From NCBI RefSeq assembly GCF_003610735.1, contig NZ_RAQM01000006.1, forward strand, positions 332,274-396,273: DNA of 64,000 bases. The letters run 5' to 3'. The DNA comes from Tenacibaculum lutimaris. Lineage in GTDB: Bacteria > Bacteroidota > Bacteroidia > Flavobacteriales > Flavobacteriaceae. The notes beneath the pieces are model-generated. The model saw nothing but the letters and a program-made list of their open reading frames with translations. It was not told the origin of the DNA and made no database searches. Positions within the stretch are counted from its first letter, which is position 1. Every line of letters starts with the position of its first letter. Shown one piece after another: positions 44,599 to 54,572 of the stretch. The translations under genes and the position numbers were made by a program.

Positions 44599-44943
44599 TT
44601 AACGTTTTTTTAGCGCATCTCCTTCAAAAAGTAATCCTTCAAAACCAGTTTTCATGAAATTTCTAATGTTTTGATGATCTGTTCCTTCAGGATTTTTTAA
44701 AACATCTTCAAAATAATACTGTCCAAAACAAGCCAAGGTTTCTTCTTTACTAAACCCCTGTTGTATAGCAAACGAAAACACTTTACATGAACCTTGATTT
44801 TTTTCAGCTTCATTGTATAAATCTCCATTTTTAAAGGCAGTGGGTGTAAAATTATATACGTTTTCAATCACTGACATAGTATCAGAAAACTCTACTTTTT
44901 CTGGTGTACTTTGTATTGTTTGTTTAAATATGTCTAGTCTCAT
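44599..44943 (-). CDS. HopJ-family protein
   Basis: The 114-aa protein follows the HopJ pattern: EFSDTMSVIENVYNFTPTAFKNG, NQGSCKVFSFAIQQGFSKEETLACFGQYYFEDV and NPEGTDHQNIRNFMKTG (each in part). HopJ was first described as a Pseudomonas effector, but such proteins occur widely in bacteria without type III secretion. No secretion genes are present here, so it is probably a cytoplasmic protein of unknown role. Confidence 0.85.
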   Translation of the reverse strand: MRLDIFKQTIQSTPEKVEFSDTMSVIENVYNFTPTAFKNGDLYNEAEKNQGSCKVFSFAIQQGFSKEETLACFGQYYFEDVLKNPEGTDHQNIRNFMKTGFEGLLFEGDALKKR

Positions 44944-45030
44944 TTAAAAAAGGTTTTATGCTGCAAAACAAAAGATTAAAACTCATAAAAACTAACCCGT
45001 AGTAATTTTTTACAAACTAACATTTATAGT

Positions 45031-45038
45031 TAAATTTG
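45031..45038 (+). promoter_or_regulatory. -7 box for aspS
   Basis: TAAATTTG followed by CA matches TAnnTTTG, 20 bases before the aspS ATG. Confidence 0.55.
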
Positions 45039-45058
45039 CACAGCAAAAATTTCAAGAA

Positions 45059-46813
45059 ATGTACAGAACGCATACTTGTGGTGAACTAAGAGCATCGCAC
45101 ATCAATACTGAAGTAACCCTTTCTGGTTGGGTACAAAAATCACGTGATAAAGGTTTTATGATTTGGGTAGATTTACGTGATCGTTACGGAATTACACAGT
45201 TAATTTTCGACGAAGAACGTACTTCTAAAGAGTTAATGGATAAAGCAAAGACCTTAGGACGTGAGTTTGTAGTACAAGTAACTGGTAAAGTTATTGAGCG
45301 TCAATCTAAAAATGCCAATATTCCAACAGGTGATGTAGAAGTTTTAGTATCAAACTTGGAAATTTTAAACGAAGCTAAGTTACCACCTTTTACTATTGAA
45401 GATGAAACTGACGGTGGTGAAGATATTCGTATGAAATATCGTTATTTAGATATCCGTCGTAACCCAGTAAAAAACAGCTTGGTTTTCCGCCATAAAGTAT
45501 CGATGGAAGTTCGTAAATATTTATCTGACAAAGGATTTATTGATGTAGAAACTCCATATTTAATTAAATCCACTCCAGAAGGAGCACGTGATTTCTTAGT
45601 GCCTTCACGTATGAATGCAGGACAATTTTACGCATTACCTCAATCACCACAAACCTTTAAGCAGTTATTAATGGTAGGTGGAATGGATAAATACTTTCAG
45701 ATTGTTAAATGTTTTAGAGATGAAGATTTACGTGCCGATCGTCAACCAGAATTTACACAGATAGACTGTGAAATGGCGTTTGTTGAGCAAGAAGATATTT
45801 TAGAGATTTTCGAAGGAATGACGCGTCATTTACTAAAAGAAATCAACGGAGTTGAAGTGGAAAAATTCCCAAGAATTACGTTTGATGAAGCAATGCGTAA
45901 GTATGGAAATGACAAACCAGATATTCGCTTCGGGATGGAATTTGGCGAGTTAAACGAAGTTGCACAACACAAAGACTTTAAAGTATTTAACGATGCTGAG
46001 TTGGTAGTAGGAATTGCAGTACCAAGAGGAAACTCATACACTCGTAAAGAAATTGATAAATTAATCGATTGGGTAAAGCGTCCACAAGTAGGAGCTTTAG
46101 GAATGGTATATGTTAAATGCAACGAAGATGGAAGCTTTAAATCATCGGTAGATAAATTCTACGATCAAGACGATTTAGCAAAATGGGCTGAAGCTACTGG
46201 AGCTAAAGCAGGAGATTTAATCTGTATCCTTTCAGGAAATAAAAATAAAGTTCGCGCACAATTAAGCGCTTTACGTATGGAAATGGCAGAACGTTTAGGT
46301 TTACGTAAGTCTGATGAGTTTGCTCCATTGTGGGTAATTGACTTCCCGTTATTAGAGCTAGACGAAGAAACAGGTCATTACCACGCAATGCACCACCCAT
46401 TTACGTCTCCAAAACCAGGTCAATTAGCATTATTAGACACAGAACCAGGAGCTGTTAAGGCGAACGCTTACGATTTAGTATTAAACGGAAATGAAATTGG
46501 TGGAGGTTCTATCAGAATCCACGATAAAGAAACTCAGGCTATCATGTTTAAACACCTAGGATTTACCGAAGAAGAAGCAAAAGCTCAATTCGGATTCTTA
46601 ATGGATGCTTTCGAATACGGAGCGCCACCACACGGAGGATTAGCTTTTGGCTTAGATAGATTGGTAGCTATTTTAGGAGGTCAAGAAACAATTAGAGATT
46701 TTATTGCCTTCCCAAAAAACAATTCAGGTCGTGATGTAATGATCGATGCACCTGCAACTATAGACGATGAACAACTACAAGAATTAAGCATCAAACTAGA
46801 TGTAAAAGCCTAA
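45059..46813 (+). CDS. aspS: Aspartate-tRNA ligase
   Basis: The 584-aa class IIb synthetase has an N-terminal OB fold ([23 protein letters not shown] in part), motif 2 [25 protein letters not shown] (in part) and motif 3 [15 protein letters not shown]. It has the bacterial GAD insertion at about residues 300-410. It charges tRNA-Asp. It is followed by a terminator. Confidence 0.97.
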   Translation: MYRTHTCGELRASHINTEVTLSGWVQKSRDKGFMIWVDLRDRYGITQLIFDEERTSKELMDKAKTLGREFVVQVTGKVIERQSKNANIPTGDVEVLVSNLEILNEAKLPPFTIEDETDGGEDIRMKYRYLDIRRNPVKNSLVFRHKVSMEVRKYLSDKGFIDVETPYLIKSTPEGARDFLVPSRMNAGQFYALPQSPQTFKQLLMVGGMDKYFQIVKCFRDEDLRADRQPEFTQIDCEMAFVEQEDILEIFEGMTRHLLKEINGVEVEKFPRITFDEAMRKYGNDKPDIRFGMEFGELNEVAQHKDFKVFNDAELVVGIAVPRGNSYTRKEIDKLIDWVKRPQVGALGMVYVKCNEDGSFKSSVDKFYDQDDLAKWAEATGAKAGDLICILSGNKNKVRAQLSALRMEMAERLGLRKSDEFAPLWVIDFPLLELDEETGHYHAMHHPFTSPKPGQLALLDTEPGAVKANAYDLVLNGNEIGGGSIRIHDKETQAIMFKHLGFTEEEAKAQFGFLMDAFEYGAPPHGGLAFGLDRLVAILGGQETIRDFIAFPKNNSGRDVMIDAPATIDDEQLQELSIKLDVKA

Positions 46814-46820
46814 AAATAAA

Positions 46821-46848
46821 AACCCTGCAAATTATGCAGGGTTTTTTA
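46821..46848 (+). terminator. Terminator after aspS
   Basis: AACCCTGCA (46821-46829) pairs with TGCAGGGTT (46835-46843), with a T run after it. Confidence 0.85.
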
Positions 46849-46919
46849 TTACCTTTAATGTACAAATCGTTACACTTCTTGAAAAAAACTAAACCTCAGA
46901 AAAACTAATCAATAATATT

Positions 46920-48683
46920 ATGAAACAAATCGTTTCAAAAAAACTGAATGAACTAGAATCAACTGCTATTTGTGGTAATGACATCAGCTCTTCTGTTTTG
47001 TATGTATCTGCTTTAGCAATAGCCTTTGCTGGTCAATATGCTTGGATAACTCTTTTAATTGTATCGGTTGTACTTTTCTTATTTCGGAAAATTTATGGTG
47101 AAGTTGTTGGTGCGATGCCTCTAAACGGAGGAGCCTACAATGCTCTATTGAATACGACAAGTAAAATGATGGCCTCATTTGCTGCAACATTAACCATCCT
47201 TTCTTATATGGCTACTGCTGTAATTTCTGCCAATGAAGCTATTCATTACCTACATCATTTAATTCCTTCTATGCCTATTATAATAGCAACCATAGGTCTT
47301 TTATTATTTTTTGCTTTATTAACTATTGGTGGTATTACCGAATCGGCTAAAGTAGCGGTTGGTATATTTTTATTTCATTTATTATCACTAGTTGTACTAA
47401 CCTTATTTATTGTATTTTATTTATCTCAAAACGGTATAGATATTCTTTTTAAAAACTGGGGACATCAATCAGAAAACAGTATTTGGTATGCTATATTTTT
47501 TGGTTTTGCAGCTTCAATGTTAGGAGTTTCTGGTTTTGAAAGTTCAGCAAATTTTGTTGAAGAACAGCAAAAAGGGGTGTTTCCAAAAACACTAAAAAAC
47601 ATGTGGATAATCGTAAGCATTATCAACCCTTTAATGGCAATTTTTGCTTTATCTCTATTCGCAATTCCTGTATTACAAAGTGCAGATTACCAAAACACTT
47701 TACTAGTTCAAATGGGGGATTTTGTTGGTGGTGAATGGGTAGCTGCTATTATTGCTGTTGATGCTTTTTTGGTTTTGAGTGGTGCTGTTTTAACTAGTTT
47801 TGTGGGTGTTACAGGACTCTTAGAGCGTATGACTCTAGACCGTATCATGCCTCGATTCTTTTTAAAGAAAAACAAAAGAGGAAGTTCATACCGAATCATT
47901 ATTTTATTCTTTATTCTAGCAGTTTCTGTATTAATCATAACTAATGGAAATGTAGGTTTACTGGCTGGTGTATATACAATTTCATTTTTATCAGTAATGG
48001 CTTTATTTGCCATAGGAAACATTCTATTAAAAATAAGAAGAAACCAATTACCTAGACCAGAAAAAGCTACTTGGGCATCTGTTATTTTAGCTATTATAGC
48101 CGTGTCTTCTGCCCTTGTTGGTAACATCTTAATGGATCCTAAAGGCGATTTACCAAGCAACACTGTAGTCTTCTTAGATTATTTTATTCCTACAATTATT
48201 TTTGTCATTATTATGCTAAACCGTACGGTTTTACTAAAACTAGTACTACAGGTAATTTATGCAATATTTAATCCATTAAGAAGGTTCGTTTTTAACGTAG
48301 ATAAAAAAATTACACAAACTGTAAATAAAATAAATGATCAAGAATTTGTGTTTTTTACTAAAGGCGACAATATCGCTACTCTTAACAAAGTAATGTTATA
48401 CATTATTAGAAATGAACATACTAAAAAAATAAAAATTGTACTGGCTTTAGAAAAAGGGCAAACTATCCCTAAAAACCTACCAAGTGAAATTACATTCTTA
48501 GATAAAGAATACCCTGAAATTAAAGTTGATTTTCAAGTAATTGAAGGAAAATTTTGCCCAGAATTAATCAAAGAATTATCCGAAAAATGGAATATCCCAA
48601 TTAATTTCATGTTTATAGGAGCTCCTAGTGAAAAGTTCCCTTATAAAGTAGAAGAACTAGGCGGTGTACGCTTAATTGTATAA
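46920..48683 (+). CDS. APC-family permease with a soluble C-terminal domain
   Basis: The 587-aa protein has about twelve transmembrane helices in the first 430 residues. APC-type segments are GNDISSSVLYVSALAIAFAGQ, VVGAMPLNGGAYNALLNTTSK and ASMLGVSGFESSANFVEEQQ. The remaining ~150 residues are a soluble alpha/beta domain (ATLNKVMLYIIRNEHTKKIKI, VDFQVIEGKFCPELIKEL), resembling a universal-stress-type fold. It probably imports an amino acid or amine; the substrate is not readable. Confidence 0.9.
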   Translation: MKQIVSKKLNELESTAICGNDISSSVLYVSALAIAFAGQYAWITLLIVSVVLFLFRKIYGEVVGAMPLNGGAYNALLNTTSKMMASFAATLTILSYMATAVISANEAIHYLHHLIPSMPIIIATIGLLLFFALLTIGGITESAKVAVGIFLFHLLSLVVLTLFIVFYLSQNGIDILFKNWGHQSENSIWYAIFFGFAASMLGVSGFESSANFVEEQQKGVFPKTLKNMWIIVSIINPLMAIFALSLFAIPVLQSADYQNTLLVQMGDFVGGEWVAAIIAVDAFLVLSGAVLTSFVGVTGLLERMTLDRIMPRFFLKKNKRGSSYRIIILFFILAVSVLIITNGNVGLLAGVYTISFLSVMALFAIGNILLKIRRNQLPRPEKATWASVILAIIAVSSALVGNILMDPKGDLPSNTVVFLDYFIPTIIFVIIMLNRTVLLKLVLQVIYAIFNPLRRFVFNVDKKITQTVNKINDQEFVFFTKGDNIATLNKVMLYIIRNEHTKKIKIVLALEKGQTIPKNLPSEITFLDKEYPEIKVDFQVIEGKFCPELIKELSEKWNIPINFMFIGAPSEKFPYKVEELGGVRLIV

Positions 48684-48769
48684 TAAATTATTAATAAATT
48701 AAAAAGATGGTATTATCTTTATTTATTCATAACTAGGTTTTCATATATCAACTAAGGCTCTGAAGCACA

Positions 48770-50542
48770 ATGCTATCATCAAAAGAAATTTACAAGAAAA
48801 TACTTGTTTGGAGGTATAAACATATTTCTGAACGTCAATTTATCTATATATTGAGTGTTTTAGTGGGTTTTTTAGCGGGTTTAGGTACGTTAATCTTAAA
48901 AAACCTTACTTTCTTTTTCCATAATATTTTGGAAGACGGTCTTATTGAAGAATACCATCATTCACTATACTTTATATTTCCTATTATCGGACTATTTTTA
49001 GTGTACGGCATTAAAAAATATGTGATAAAAAAAGATATTGGTCACGGTATTTCTACCACCCTACAATCTATTTCCAAAAAAAACGGAATTATAGAACGTT
49101 ACAAAATGTATGCGTCACTTATTACCGCACCTATAACTGTTGGTTTTGGAGGATCAGCAGGACTACAAGGACCTGCTGTAAGTACAGGAGCAGCTTTGGG
49201 ATCTGGAGTAGCACAGCTATTTCATATGAACATGAGAACCCGAATGTTATTAATTGGTTGTGCAACCGCTGGGGCTATGTCGTCTATGTTTAAAGCACCC
49301 ATTGCTGCTATTATTTTTGCAGTAGAAATTTTCAGTTTAGATATCGCTTTTGCATCCTTAGTTCCGTTATTATTAGCTTCAGTTTCGGCTGTAATAACGT
49401 CTTATTTCTTTTTGGGGAAAGATGTATTATTTAGTGTAAAACTACAACAAGCTTTTGAAATTAACGACCTAATGTTTTACGTTGTTCTAGCCATTTTTAC
49501 AGGTTTTTCATCAGTATATTTTTCAAAAATATATTTCAGAATTACAAATTTTTTCAAAAAATACACTCCTTTTAAACGTTTGGTTTTTGGGGGCATTGCT
49601 ATTGGTTTAATGCTTTTCTTAATTCCTCCGTTATATGGTGAAGGATATGGAATCATCAATAACCTACTCTCAGAAAATGCTCCTGAAGCATTAAAAAGTA
49701 TTCACTACAATATCGATTTTGAAAATGTATGGATGGTCATCATTTTTTTGTTAATTATCGGAATTTTTAAAGCGATTGCTATGACCACCACTTTTGCTGC
49801 TGGTGGAGTTGGAGGAATCTTCATTCCTACATTAGTAATGGGAAGCACTTTAGGAAACGTGGTTGCAAAAGTCATCAATCAATTTGGATTTGATGTTTCT
49901 GAAACCAATTTTACATTGATTGGTATGACAGGCTTAATGGCAGGAGTACTACACGCCCCCTTAACCGCAATTTTCTTAATTGCTGAAATCACGGGAGGTT
50001 ACGATTTATTCGTTCCTCTTATGTTGGTTGCCGCCGTTTCATTTGCTATCACCAAATATTTTGTGTCAAATTCTATTTATACAATTGAATTAGCCGAACG
50101 TGGAGAATTATTTACACATAACAAAGACAAAAATGTGATGATGATGATGAGAATGAGTCAAGTTATTGAGAAAAACTTTGTAAAAATCCATCCTGAAATG
50201 AATCTTGGCGACATGCTAAAACAAGCCGTAGCAAAATCGAAACGCAATATTTTTCCCGTGGTTGATGATGAAAACAAATTTATAGGAATTGTTTTGTTGG
50301 ATGATATCCGTCCTATGATGTTTAATCAGGAATTGTACGAAGCCACCAAAGTGAGAGACATCATGAAAATTGCCCCGGCCATTATTTTTTACAACGATAC
50401 CACCGAAAAAGTGATGGAAAAATTTAAAGAAAGTGGCGCGTGGAATCTACCCGTAGTTAAAAACGGGGTATATGTTGGCTTTATCTCTAAATCAAAACTA
50501 CTTTCGGTTTACCGTAAAAAATTATTAGAAGTTACTGTTTAG
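48770..50542 (+). CDS. ClC-family chloride channel/transporter with CBS domains
   Basis: The 590-aa protein has about ten to eleven membrane helices with ClC signatures: KDIGHGISTTL, GFGGSAGLQGPAVSTG and TFAAGGVGGIFIPTLVMG. A C-terminal CBS pair follows (about residues 455-585). In the GREGP-type motif the position of the gating glutamate is Gln133 (codon CAA at 49166). That change uncouples or opens other ClC proteins. Its last 11 bases overlap the end of the convergent GDPD gene. Confidence 0.93.
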   Translation: MLSSKEIYKKILVWRYKHISERQFIYILSVLVGFLAGLGTLILKNLTFFFHNILEDGLIEEYHHSLYFIFPIIGLFLVYGIKKYVIKKDIGHGISTTLQSISKKNGIIERYKMYASLITAPITVGFGGSAGLQGPAVSTGAALGSGVAQLFHMNMRTRMLLIGCATAGAMSSMFKAPIAAIIFAVEIFSLDIAFASLVPLLLASVSAVITSYFFLGKDVLFSVKLQQAFEINDLMFYVVLAIFTGFSSVYFSKIYFRITNFFKKYTPFKRLVFGGIAIGLMLFLIPPLYGEGYGIINNLLSENAPEALKSIHYNIDFENVWMVIIFLLIIGIFKAIAMTTTFAAGGVGGIFIPTLVMGSTLGNVVAKVINQFGFDVSETNFTLIGMTGLMAGVLHAPLTAIFLIAEITGGYDLFVPLMLVAAVSFAITKYFVSNSIYTIELAERGELFTHNKDKNVMMMMRMSQVIEKNFVKIHPEMNLGDMLKQAVAKSKRNIFPVVDDENKFIGIVLLDDIRPMMFNQELYEATKVRDIMKIAPAIIFYNDTTEKVMEKFKESGAWNLPVVKNGVYVGFISKSKLLSVYRKKLLEVTV

Positions 50543-51509
50543 CTAAAAACTGAACCATTTTATCTGGAAAATCGGTAAAAGCACCATCAATATTTGCTTC
50601 AAAAAAGAGTACTTGCATCATTTCTTCAAAAGAAGAAAACTCTTCTAACTGATCAGCTCTAAACGTATACGGATGTATTTGTAACTTGAGTTTATGAGCA
50701 TCTTCAACTAAGGTTGTGAACTGCCACTTCCCGTCTACTTTTTTATCTAATATTTGTTTGTACCAAGGCCCTAATCCGTCTGCATAGGTTGCAAAGTGTG
50801 ATAATTGTTTCGTCTCCTCAGGAAACTCAATTAATTGCACTAAAAATAAGTCTGATTGTAATTCAGTACGCACTCGCTCTAACTCTTTTGCATCAAAACA
50901 CTGAAACATACATTTATCTTTCTTTGTTTTATATCCGTATTCAGAAAGAATATCTAAAGTGATTTTAGCAATATCCTTCCCATTTTCATGATGAAATCTT
51001 GGATTCTTTATTTCAGGGTAAATCCCGATATTTTTTCCAGTAGAAGCATTTAATCCCTGAATCAATTCTATTTCTTGTTGTAAAGAGTGAAGTTTAAAAT
51101 TTCCTTTCCCTTTCGGAAATCGATTCGGGTACACTTGCTCTCCCGTCTTCGTATTGAAACGTTCTGTAACATTTAGTTGCTGCAATTCATCAAAAGTAAA
51201 ATCAACCACATAAAAACGTCCATCTTCTCTTTTTCTTTCAGGAAATTTTTGGGCAACATCTGTAACATCATCCAACTCAATATCATGAATTACAATAGGA
51301 ACATCATCTTTACTCAATACCAAATCTTGTTCAATATAATCAGGATTCATTGCATAGGCCATTGCTTTGGCTTCCATAGTATGTTCAGGTAAATATCCTG
51401 AAGCTCCTCGATGTGCTATGACTATTTTTGTATTCATATTTTTTGTTTTTTTTACAGGTGTACATCCGAAGAAAATACTAAAAAAAAGAAAGGTACAAAT
51501 TCGTTTCAT
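50532..51509 (-). CDS. glpQ: Glycerophosphodiester phosphodiesterase (lipoprotein)
   Basis: Hydrolyses glycerophosphodiesters to glycerol 3-phosphate and an alcohol. The 325-aa protein has a lipobox (LFFFSIFFGCTP), VIAHRGASGYLPEHTMEA with the catalytic His, YIEQDLVLSKDDVPIVIHDIELDDVTD (in part) with the metal-binding Glu/Asp and second His, and LGPWYKQIL. This is the periplasmic GlpQ type. ATG at 51509. Confidence 0.92.
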   Translation of the reverse strand: MKRICTFLFFSIFFGCTPVKKTKNMNTKIVIAHRGASGYLPEHTMEAKAMAYAMNPDYIEQDLVLSKDDVPIVIHDIELDDVTDVAQKFPERKREDGRFYVVDFTFDELQQLNVTERFNTKTGEQVYPNRFPKGKGNFKLHSLQQEIELIQGLNASTGKNIGIYPEIKNPRFHHENGKDIAKITLDILSEYGYKTKKDKCMFQCFDAKELERVRTELQSDLFLVQLIEFPEETKQLSHFATYADGLGPWYKQILDKKVDGKWQFTTLVEDAHKLKLQIHPYTFRADQLEEFSSFEEMMQVLFFEANIDGAFTDFPDKMVQFLAKQ

Positions 51510-51512
51510 TGG

Positions 51513-53006
51513 TTATAAATAGACTTGAACGGTTAAAGCTATCATTGTAAAAACAGTTAAAATAATTACTAATGGAATTACAAATTTTAACCATTTATCG
51601 TATCCTACTTTTACTATGGCCAACGAAGCTAAAATTAACCCTGTAGGATTGATAAAAGCAAACAGACCCATTCCATATTGATAAGCATTTACAATTACTT
51701 CTCTACCTACTCCAACCGTATCTGCCAAAGGCGACATAATTGGCATCGTTAACACCGCCATTCCTGATGAACTCGGAATAAAAAATGATAATCCTGAGTA
51801 AATAAAAAGCATCACATTTGTGAAAATTCCTTTGGACATTCCTGTGGTAAACTCACTTGCATGTTGTAAGATGGTGTCACTTATCAATCCTTGCTCCATT
51901 AACACCGAAACACCACGAGCAATACCAATAATAAAAGCTACTCCTAATAAATCGTTTGCTCCTTTTATAAAAGTCGTCACAAAATTTTCTTCCTTCATTT
52001 TTGCTAAGAAACCAATTAAAATAGCTCCGATTAAAAATACCACTGTCATTTCTTCAAACCACCATCCTAAACGAGAAACTCCGTAAATCATAATCACAAA
52101 ACATATTGCAAAAACAGTTAATATGATACGTAATCTTCCTGTTAATCTGTGTGTATTTGATGTTGAGCTCCCAAAAAGACCTTCTATCATTTCTTTTTGA
52201 TCATAAATAATTGATTTTGTTGGGTCTTTTTGAACCTTGTTCGCATAACGCAAAATATAAATCACACAAATAATTATTCCTCCGATTAACATTAATAACC
52301 TTCCTGTAAAACCTGTTGTCCAATTAATTCCAGCTGCATCTGAAGCGATAATCACACTAAACGGGTTTACTGTTGAACACATAGTGCCAATTGAAGAACC
52401 AATATATACACAAGCTAAAGCTACAATTGCATCATATTTTGCTGCTAAAAATATCGGAATTAGAATTGGATAAAAAGCAATGGTTTCTTCAGCTAACCCA
52501 AAAGTTGTTCCTCCAACAGCAATTAAGGTAGTTACTACAAAAATTAACCAATATTCTTTTCCCTTCAGTGTTTTTGCTAACCACGAAATACCTGCGTCAA
52601 AAGCTCCGGTGAAGTTCATTATTCCTATAATACCTCCTAAAATTAACACAAACAAGATAATATCTGAAGATTGAATAATTCCTTTTATTGGTGATTTAAA
52701 AAAATCTAAAAATCCTTGAGGCTTTGGATCTAATTGAGTGTAAGTTCCTGGTACACTAATTGGTTTCGCAATATCTCCATTCGTGAATTTTTCTAACGGA
52801 ATTTTAATTCCCAAACCTTCCAAGGTTTCTTGGTTTGCGGGCATTGTTTTTTCTTCTTCTAAATGTTTATAAACAAAAGAGTTTCTAGCTTCTTGATACT
52901 GCAAAGTATCATACTTACCCGCAGGTATAAACCATGTTAAAATAGCAACAAAACCTGCTATTAATAACAAAATAGTGTGTGGCGTTGGGAATTTTATATT
53001 TTTCAA
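51513..53006 (-). CDS. YfcC-family membrane transporter
   Basis: The 497-aa protein has about twelve transmembrane helices and belongs to the YfcC/DcuC-like anion-transporter group: IKFPTPHTILLLIAGFVAILTWFIPAG (in part), FGLAEETIAFYPILIPIFLAAKYD (in part), and a C-terminal FIPSSSGMAVLTMPIMSPLAD. Substrate unknown; relatives are thought to carry carboxylates or peptides. The TTG at 53006 is chosen because a longer frame from 53051 begins inside a terminator stem. It lies 3 bases before glpQ, so the two are cotranscribed. Confidence 0.88.
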   Translation of the reverse strand: MKNIKFPTPHTILLLIAGFVAILTWFIPAGKYDTLQYQEARNSFVYKHLEEEKTMPANQETLEGLGIKIPLEKFTNGDIAKPISVPGTYTQLDPKPQGFLDFFKSPIKGIIQSSDIILFVLILGGIIGIMNFTGAFDAGISWLAKTLKGKEYWLIFVVTTLIAVGGTTFGLAEETIAFYPILIPIFLAAKYDAIVALACVYIGSSIGTMCSTVNPFSVIIASDAAGINWTTGFTGRLLMLIGGIIICVIYILRYANKVQKDPTKSIIYDQKEMIEGLFGSSTSNTHRLTGRLRIILTVFAICFVIMIYGVSRLGWWFEEMTVVFLIGAILIGFLAKMKEENFVTTFIKGANDLLGVAFIIGIARGVSVLMEQGLISDTILQHASEFTTGMSKGIFTNVMLFIYSGLSFFIPSSSGMAVLTMPIMSPLADTVGVGREVIVNAYQYGMGLFAFINPTGLILASLAIVKVGYDKWLKFVIPLVIILTVFTMIALTVQVYL

Positions 53007-53040
53007 TGTGCACTGTTTTATTTGAGCTGTTAAAAATATA

Positions 53041-53075
53041 AAAAAAGCCAAGAGCTTAATATCTCTTGGCTTTAT
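53041..53075 (-). terminator. Terminator after the M43 metalloprotease gene
   Basis: AAAGCCAAGAG (53044-53054) pairs with CTCTTGGCTTT (53063-53073) over an 8-base loop. On the minus strand it is followed by a T run. The start of the longest frame of the next gene falls in its stem. Confidence 0.85.
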
Positions 53076-53129
53076 AATAATTAAAAATAATTATTGAGAA
53101 CGTCTTTTTTAAAGACTTTGGTTTATTTT

Positions 53130-54161
53130 CTAGTTTAACATAGAAGCTCTCGCACCTCCTGAAGCAAATAAAGCTCTCATTCTGTTACGTTGACCATCAG
53201 TAAACATGTACATACAAGCATCGTTAGTATAGTCCATGTAGTTCATAGTCATGTCAGCAGTTTGACAATTAACTGTTGGATAAGTTGGACATCCGTAGTT
53301 TGCACCATCAGAAGATGGAGTATCAGCTACGAAATCGTCTTGACGACATCTTCCGTCTCCCCAAATGTGACGTAAGTTTAAGTAGTGCCCAACCTCATGC
53401 GTTGCAGTTCTACCCATGTTATATGGAGCAGAAGAACCTCCTGGTAAGCTTCCTGCTAATAACACAACTCCATCAGTAGCAGAGTTACCTCCTGGGAATT
53501 GCGCATATCCTAAGATACCTCCACCTATTTCACATACCCAAATGTTTAAGTGAGTTGAAGGAGTAATTGGAGGATAAGCAGCCTTTACAGCATCGTTAGT
53601 TCCCCAAGAAGACTTAGGATCATCATGTCTAAAAGTACCTGCTAATGTAAATTGAATTCCTGTATTTGTTGCATCATTAATAAAATCAGTAGCTCCTGAA
53701 GGTAGTTGATTTGTATTTGTACTACTAAAATCATCATTCAACACATTCATTTGTGCTTGAATTTGAGAATTTGTAACACTATTTGAGTTTGGTAAAACAA
53801 CGTGTACGTATACAGGAATGTTAATAGTACCTAATCCATCTTCGATTGGTAATACATCTACATCGCTACTTCCTGATCCGCCACCTCCTGGCTTACCTTT
53901 AGCTGTTGTTAACTTTCTTGTAGCATACTCAATATCATACATTTTCTTGTATAATCCTGGGTTCTCTTTCACTTGTCTGTTTAAAACTCTCATTGAGTGA
54001 CATTGCTCACTTCCTCCTTTATGAGAAACTTCTTCAGTTTCTACATAGAAATCGCTCATGTCGATTGCTTCTTGATTAGGTACAGCATCGTCTTTTGAGT
54101 TTTCCTGACATCCTACTAGTACAGATGCAGCTACAGCTAGTGTTAAAAAAATTCTTTTCAT
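53130..54161 (-). CDS. M43-family (pappalysin-like) zinc metalloprotease lipoprotein
   Basis: The 343-aa precursor has a lipobox (AASVLVGC, Cys18), an N-terminal propeptide-like region, a glycine/serine linker (GGGGSGSSD, about residues 92-100) and a catalytic domain. The zinc site is HEVGHYLNLRH (His255, Glu256, His259, His265) and the Met-turn is MNYMDYTND (about residues 309-317). M43 enzymes of this type are secreted proteases of Bacteroidota. There is no type IX secretion tail, so it is probably held on the surface or periplasmic membrane. Confidence 0.93.
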   Translation of the reverse strand: MKRIFLTLAVAASVLVGCQENSKDDAVPNQEAIDMSDFYVETEEVSHKGGSEQCHSMRVLNRQVKENPGLYKKMYDIEYATRKLTTAKGKPGGGGSGSSDVDVLPIEDGLGTINIPVYVHVVLPNSNSVTNSQIQAQMNVLNDDFSSTNTNQLPSGATDFINDATNTGIQFTLAGTFRHDDPKSSWGTNDAVKAAYPPITPSTHLNIWVCEIGGGILGYAQFPGGNSATDGVVLLAGSLPGGSSAPYNMGRTATHEVGHYLNLRHIWGDGRCRQDDFVADTPSSDGANYGCPTYPTVNCQTADMTMNYMDYTNDACMYMFTDGQRNRMRALFASGGARASMLN

Positions 54162-54572
54162 GTTGTGAAAAATTAAAAAAATTAGTTATACAAAAATGCC
54201 CCTACGGCATTAATTCTGTTAAAAAAATATAACAAACAAGAATTACATAATTTAAAGTGTTAAATACTTGTTTTATTAATAATATTTTGAAGGGTTTCTT
54301 TAACGATGTGCAATATATGATTTTTTTTCAATGCTAAAAAAAAGTTAAAAAAAAGTTAATTTCTTAGGTTTTATCACTTTGGAACATACATTTTTTAACA
54401 TTATTTAAATGTTAAAATTTAACAACAACAAAGAAAAAACATCAATTTTAAACAATTTAAATCGTGAATATGGCATTTTTAAGAACTAGAAGATATATTT
54501 TCTACAATAAAATACATGAATTTAAAATCATCCAAAAAACATATATTTACATTCAGTTATTAAAAAATAATT
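54162..54572. other. Divergent intergenic region between the M43 and Bax-inhibitor genes
   Basis: About 410 bases, very AT-rich. On the M43 side AATGCC (54195-54200) can pair with GGCATT (54206-54211), next to a CATTTTTG-like box read on the minus strand. On the other side TATATTTA (54542-54549) is a near-match to the -7 consensus 24 bases before the next ATG. There is a short tandem pair of AAAAAAAAGTT near 54340. No coding frame is seen. Confidence 0.55.

Noticed and set aside
44599..44943. Type III secretion effector
   Set aside because: The HopJ name comes from a plant pathogen. There are no secretion genes here and the family is widespread in free-living bacteria.
47708..48163. Open frame of 151 codons antisense to the APC permease gene
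   Set aside because: It lies wholly inside a clear coding gene on the other strand, has a biased composition and no recognisable domain. Other antisense frames, for example 31199-31558 in radA, were rejected likewise.
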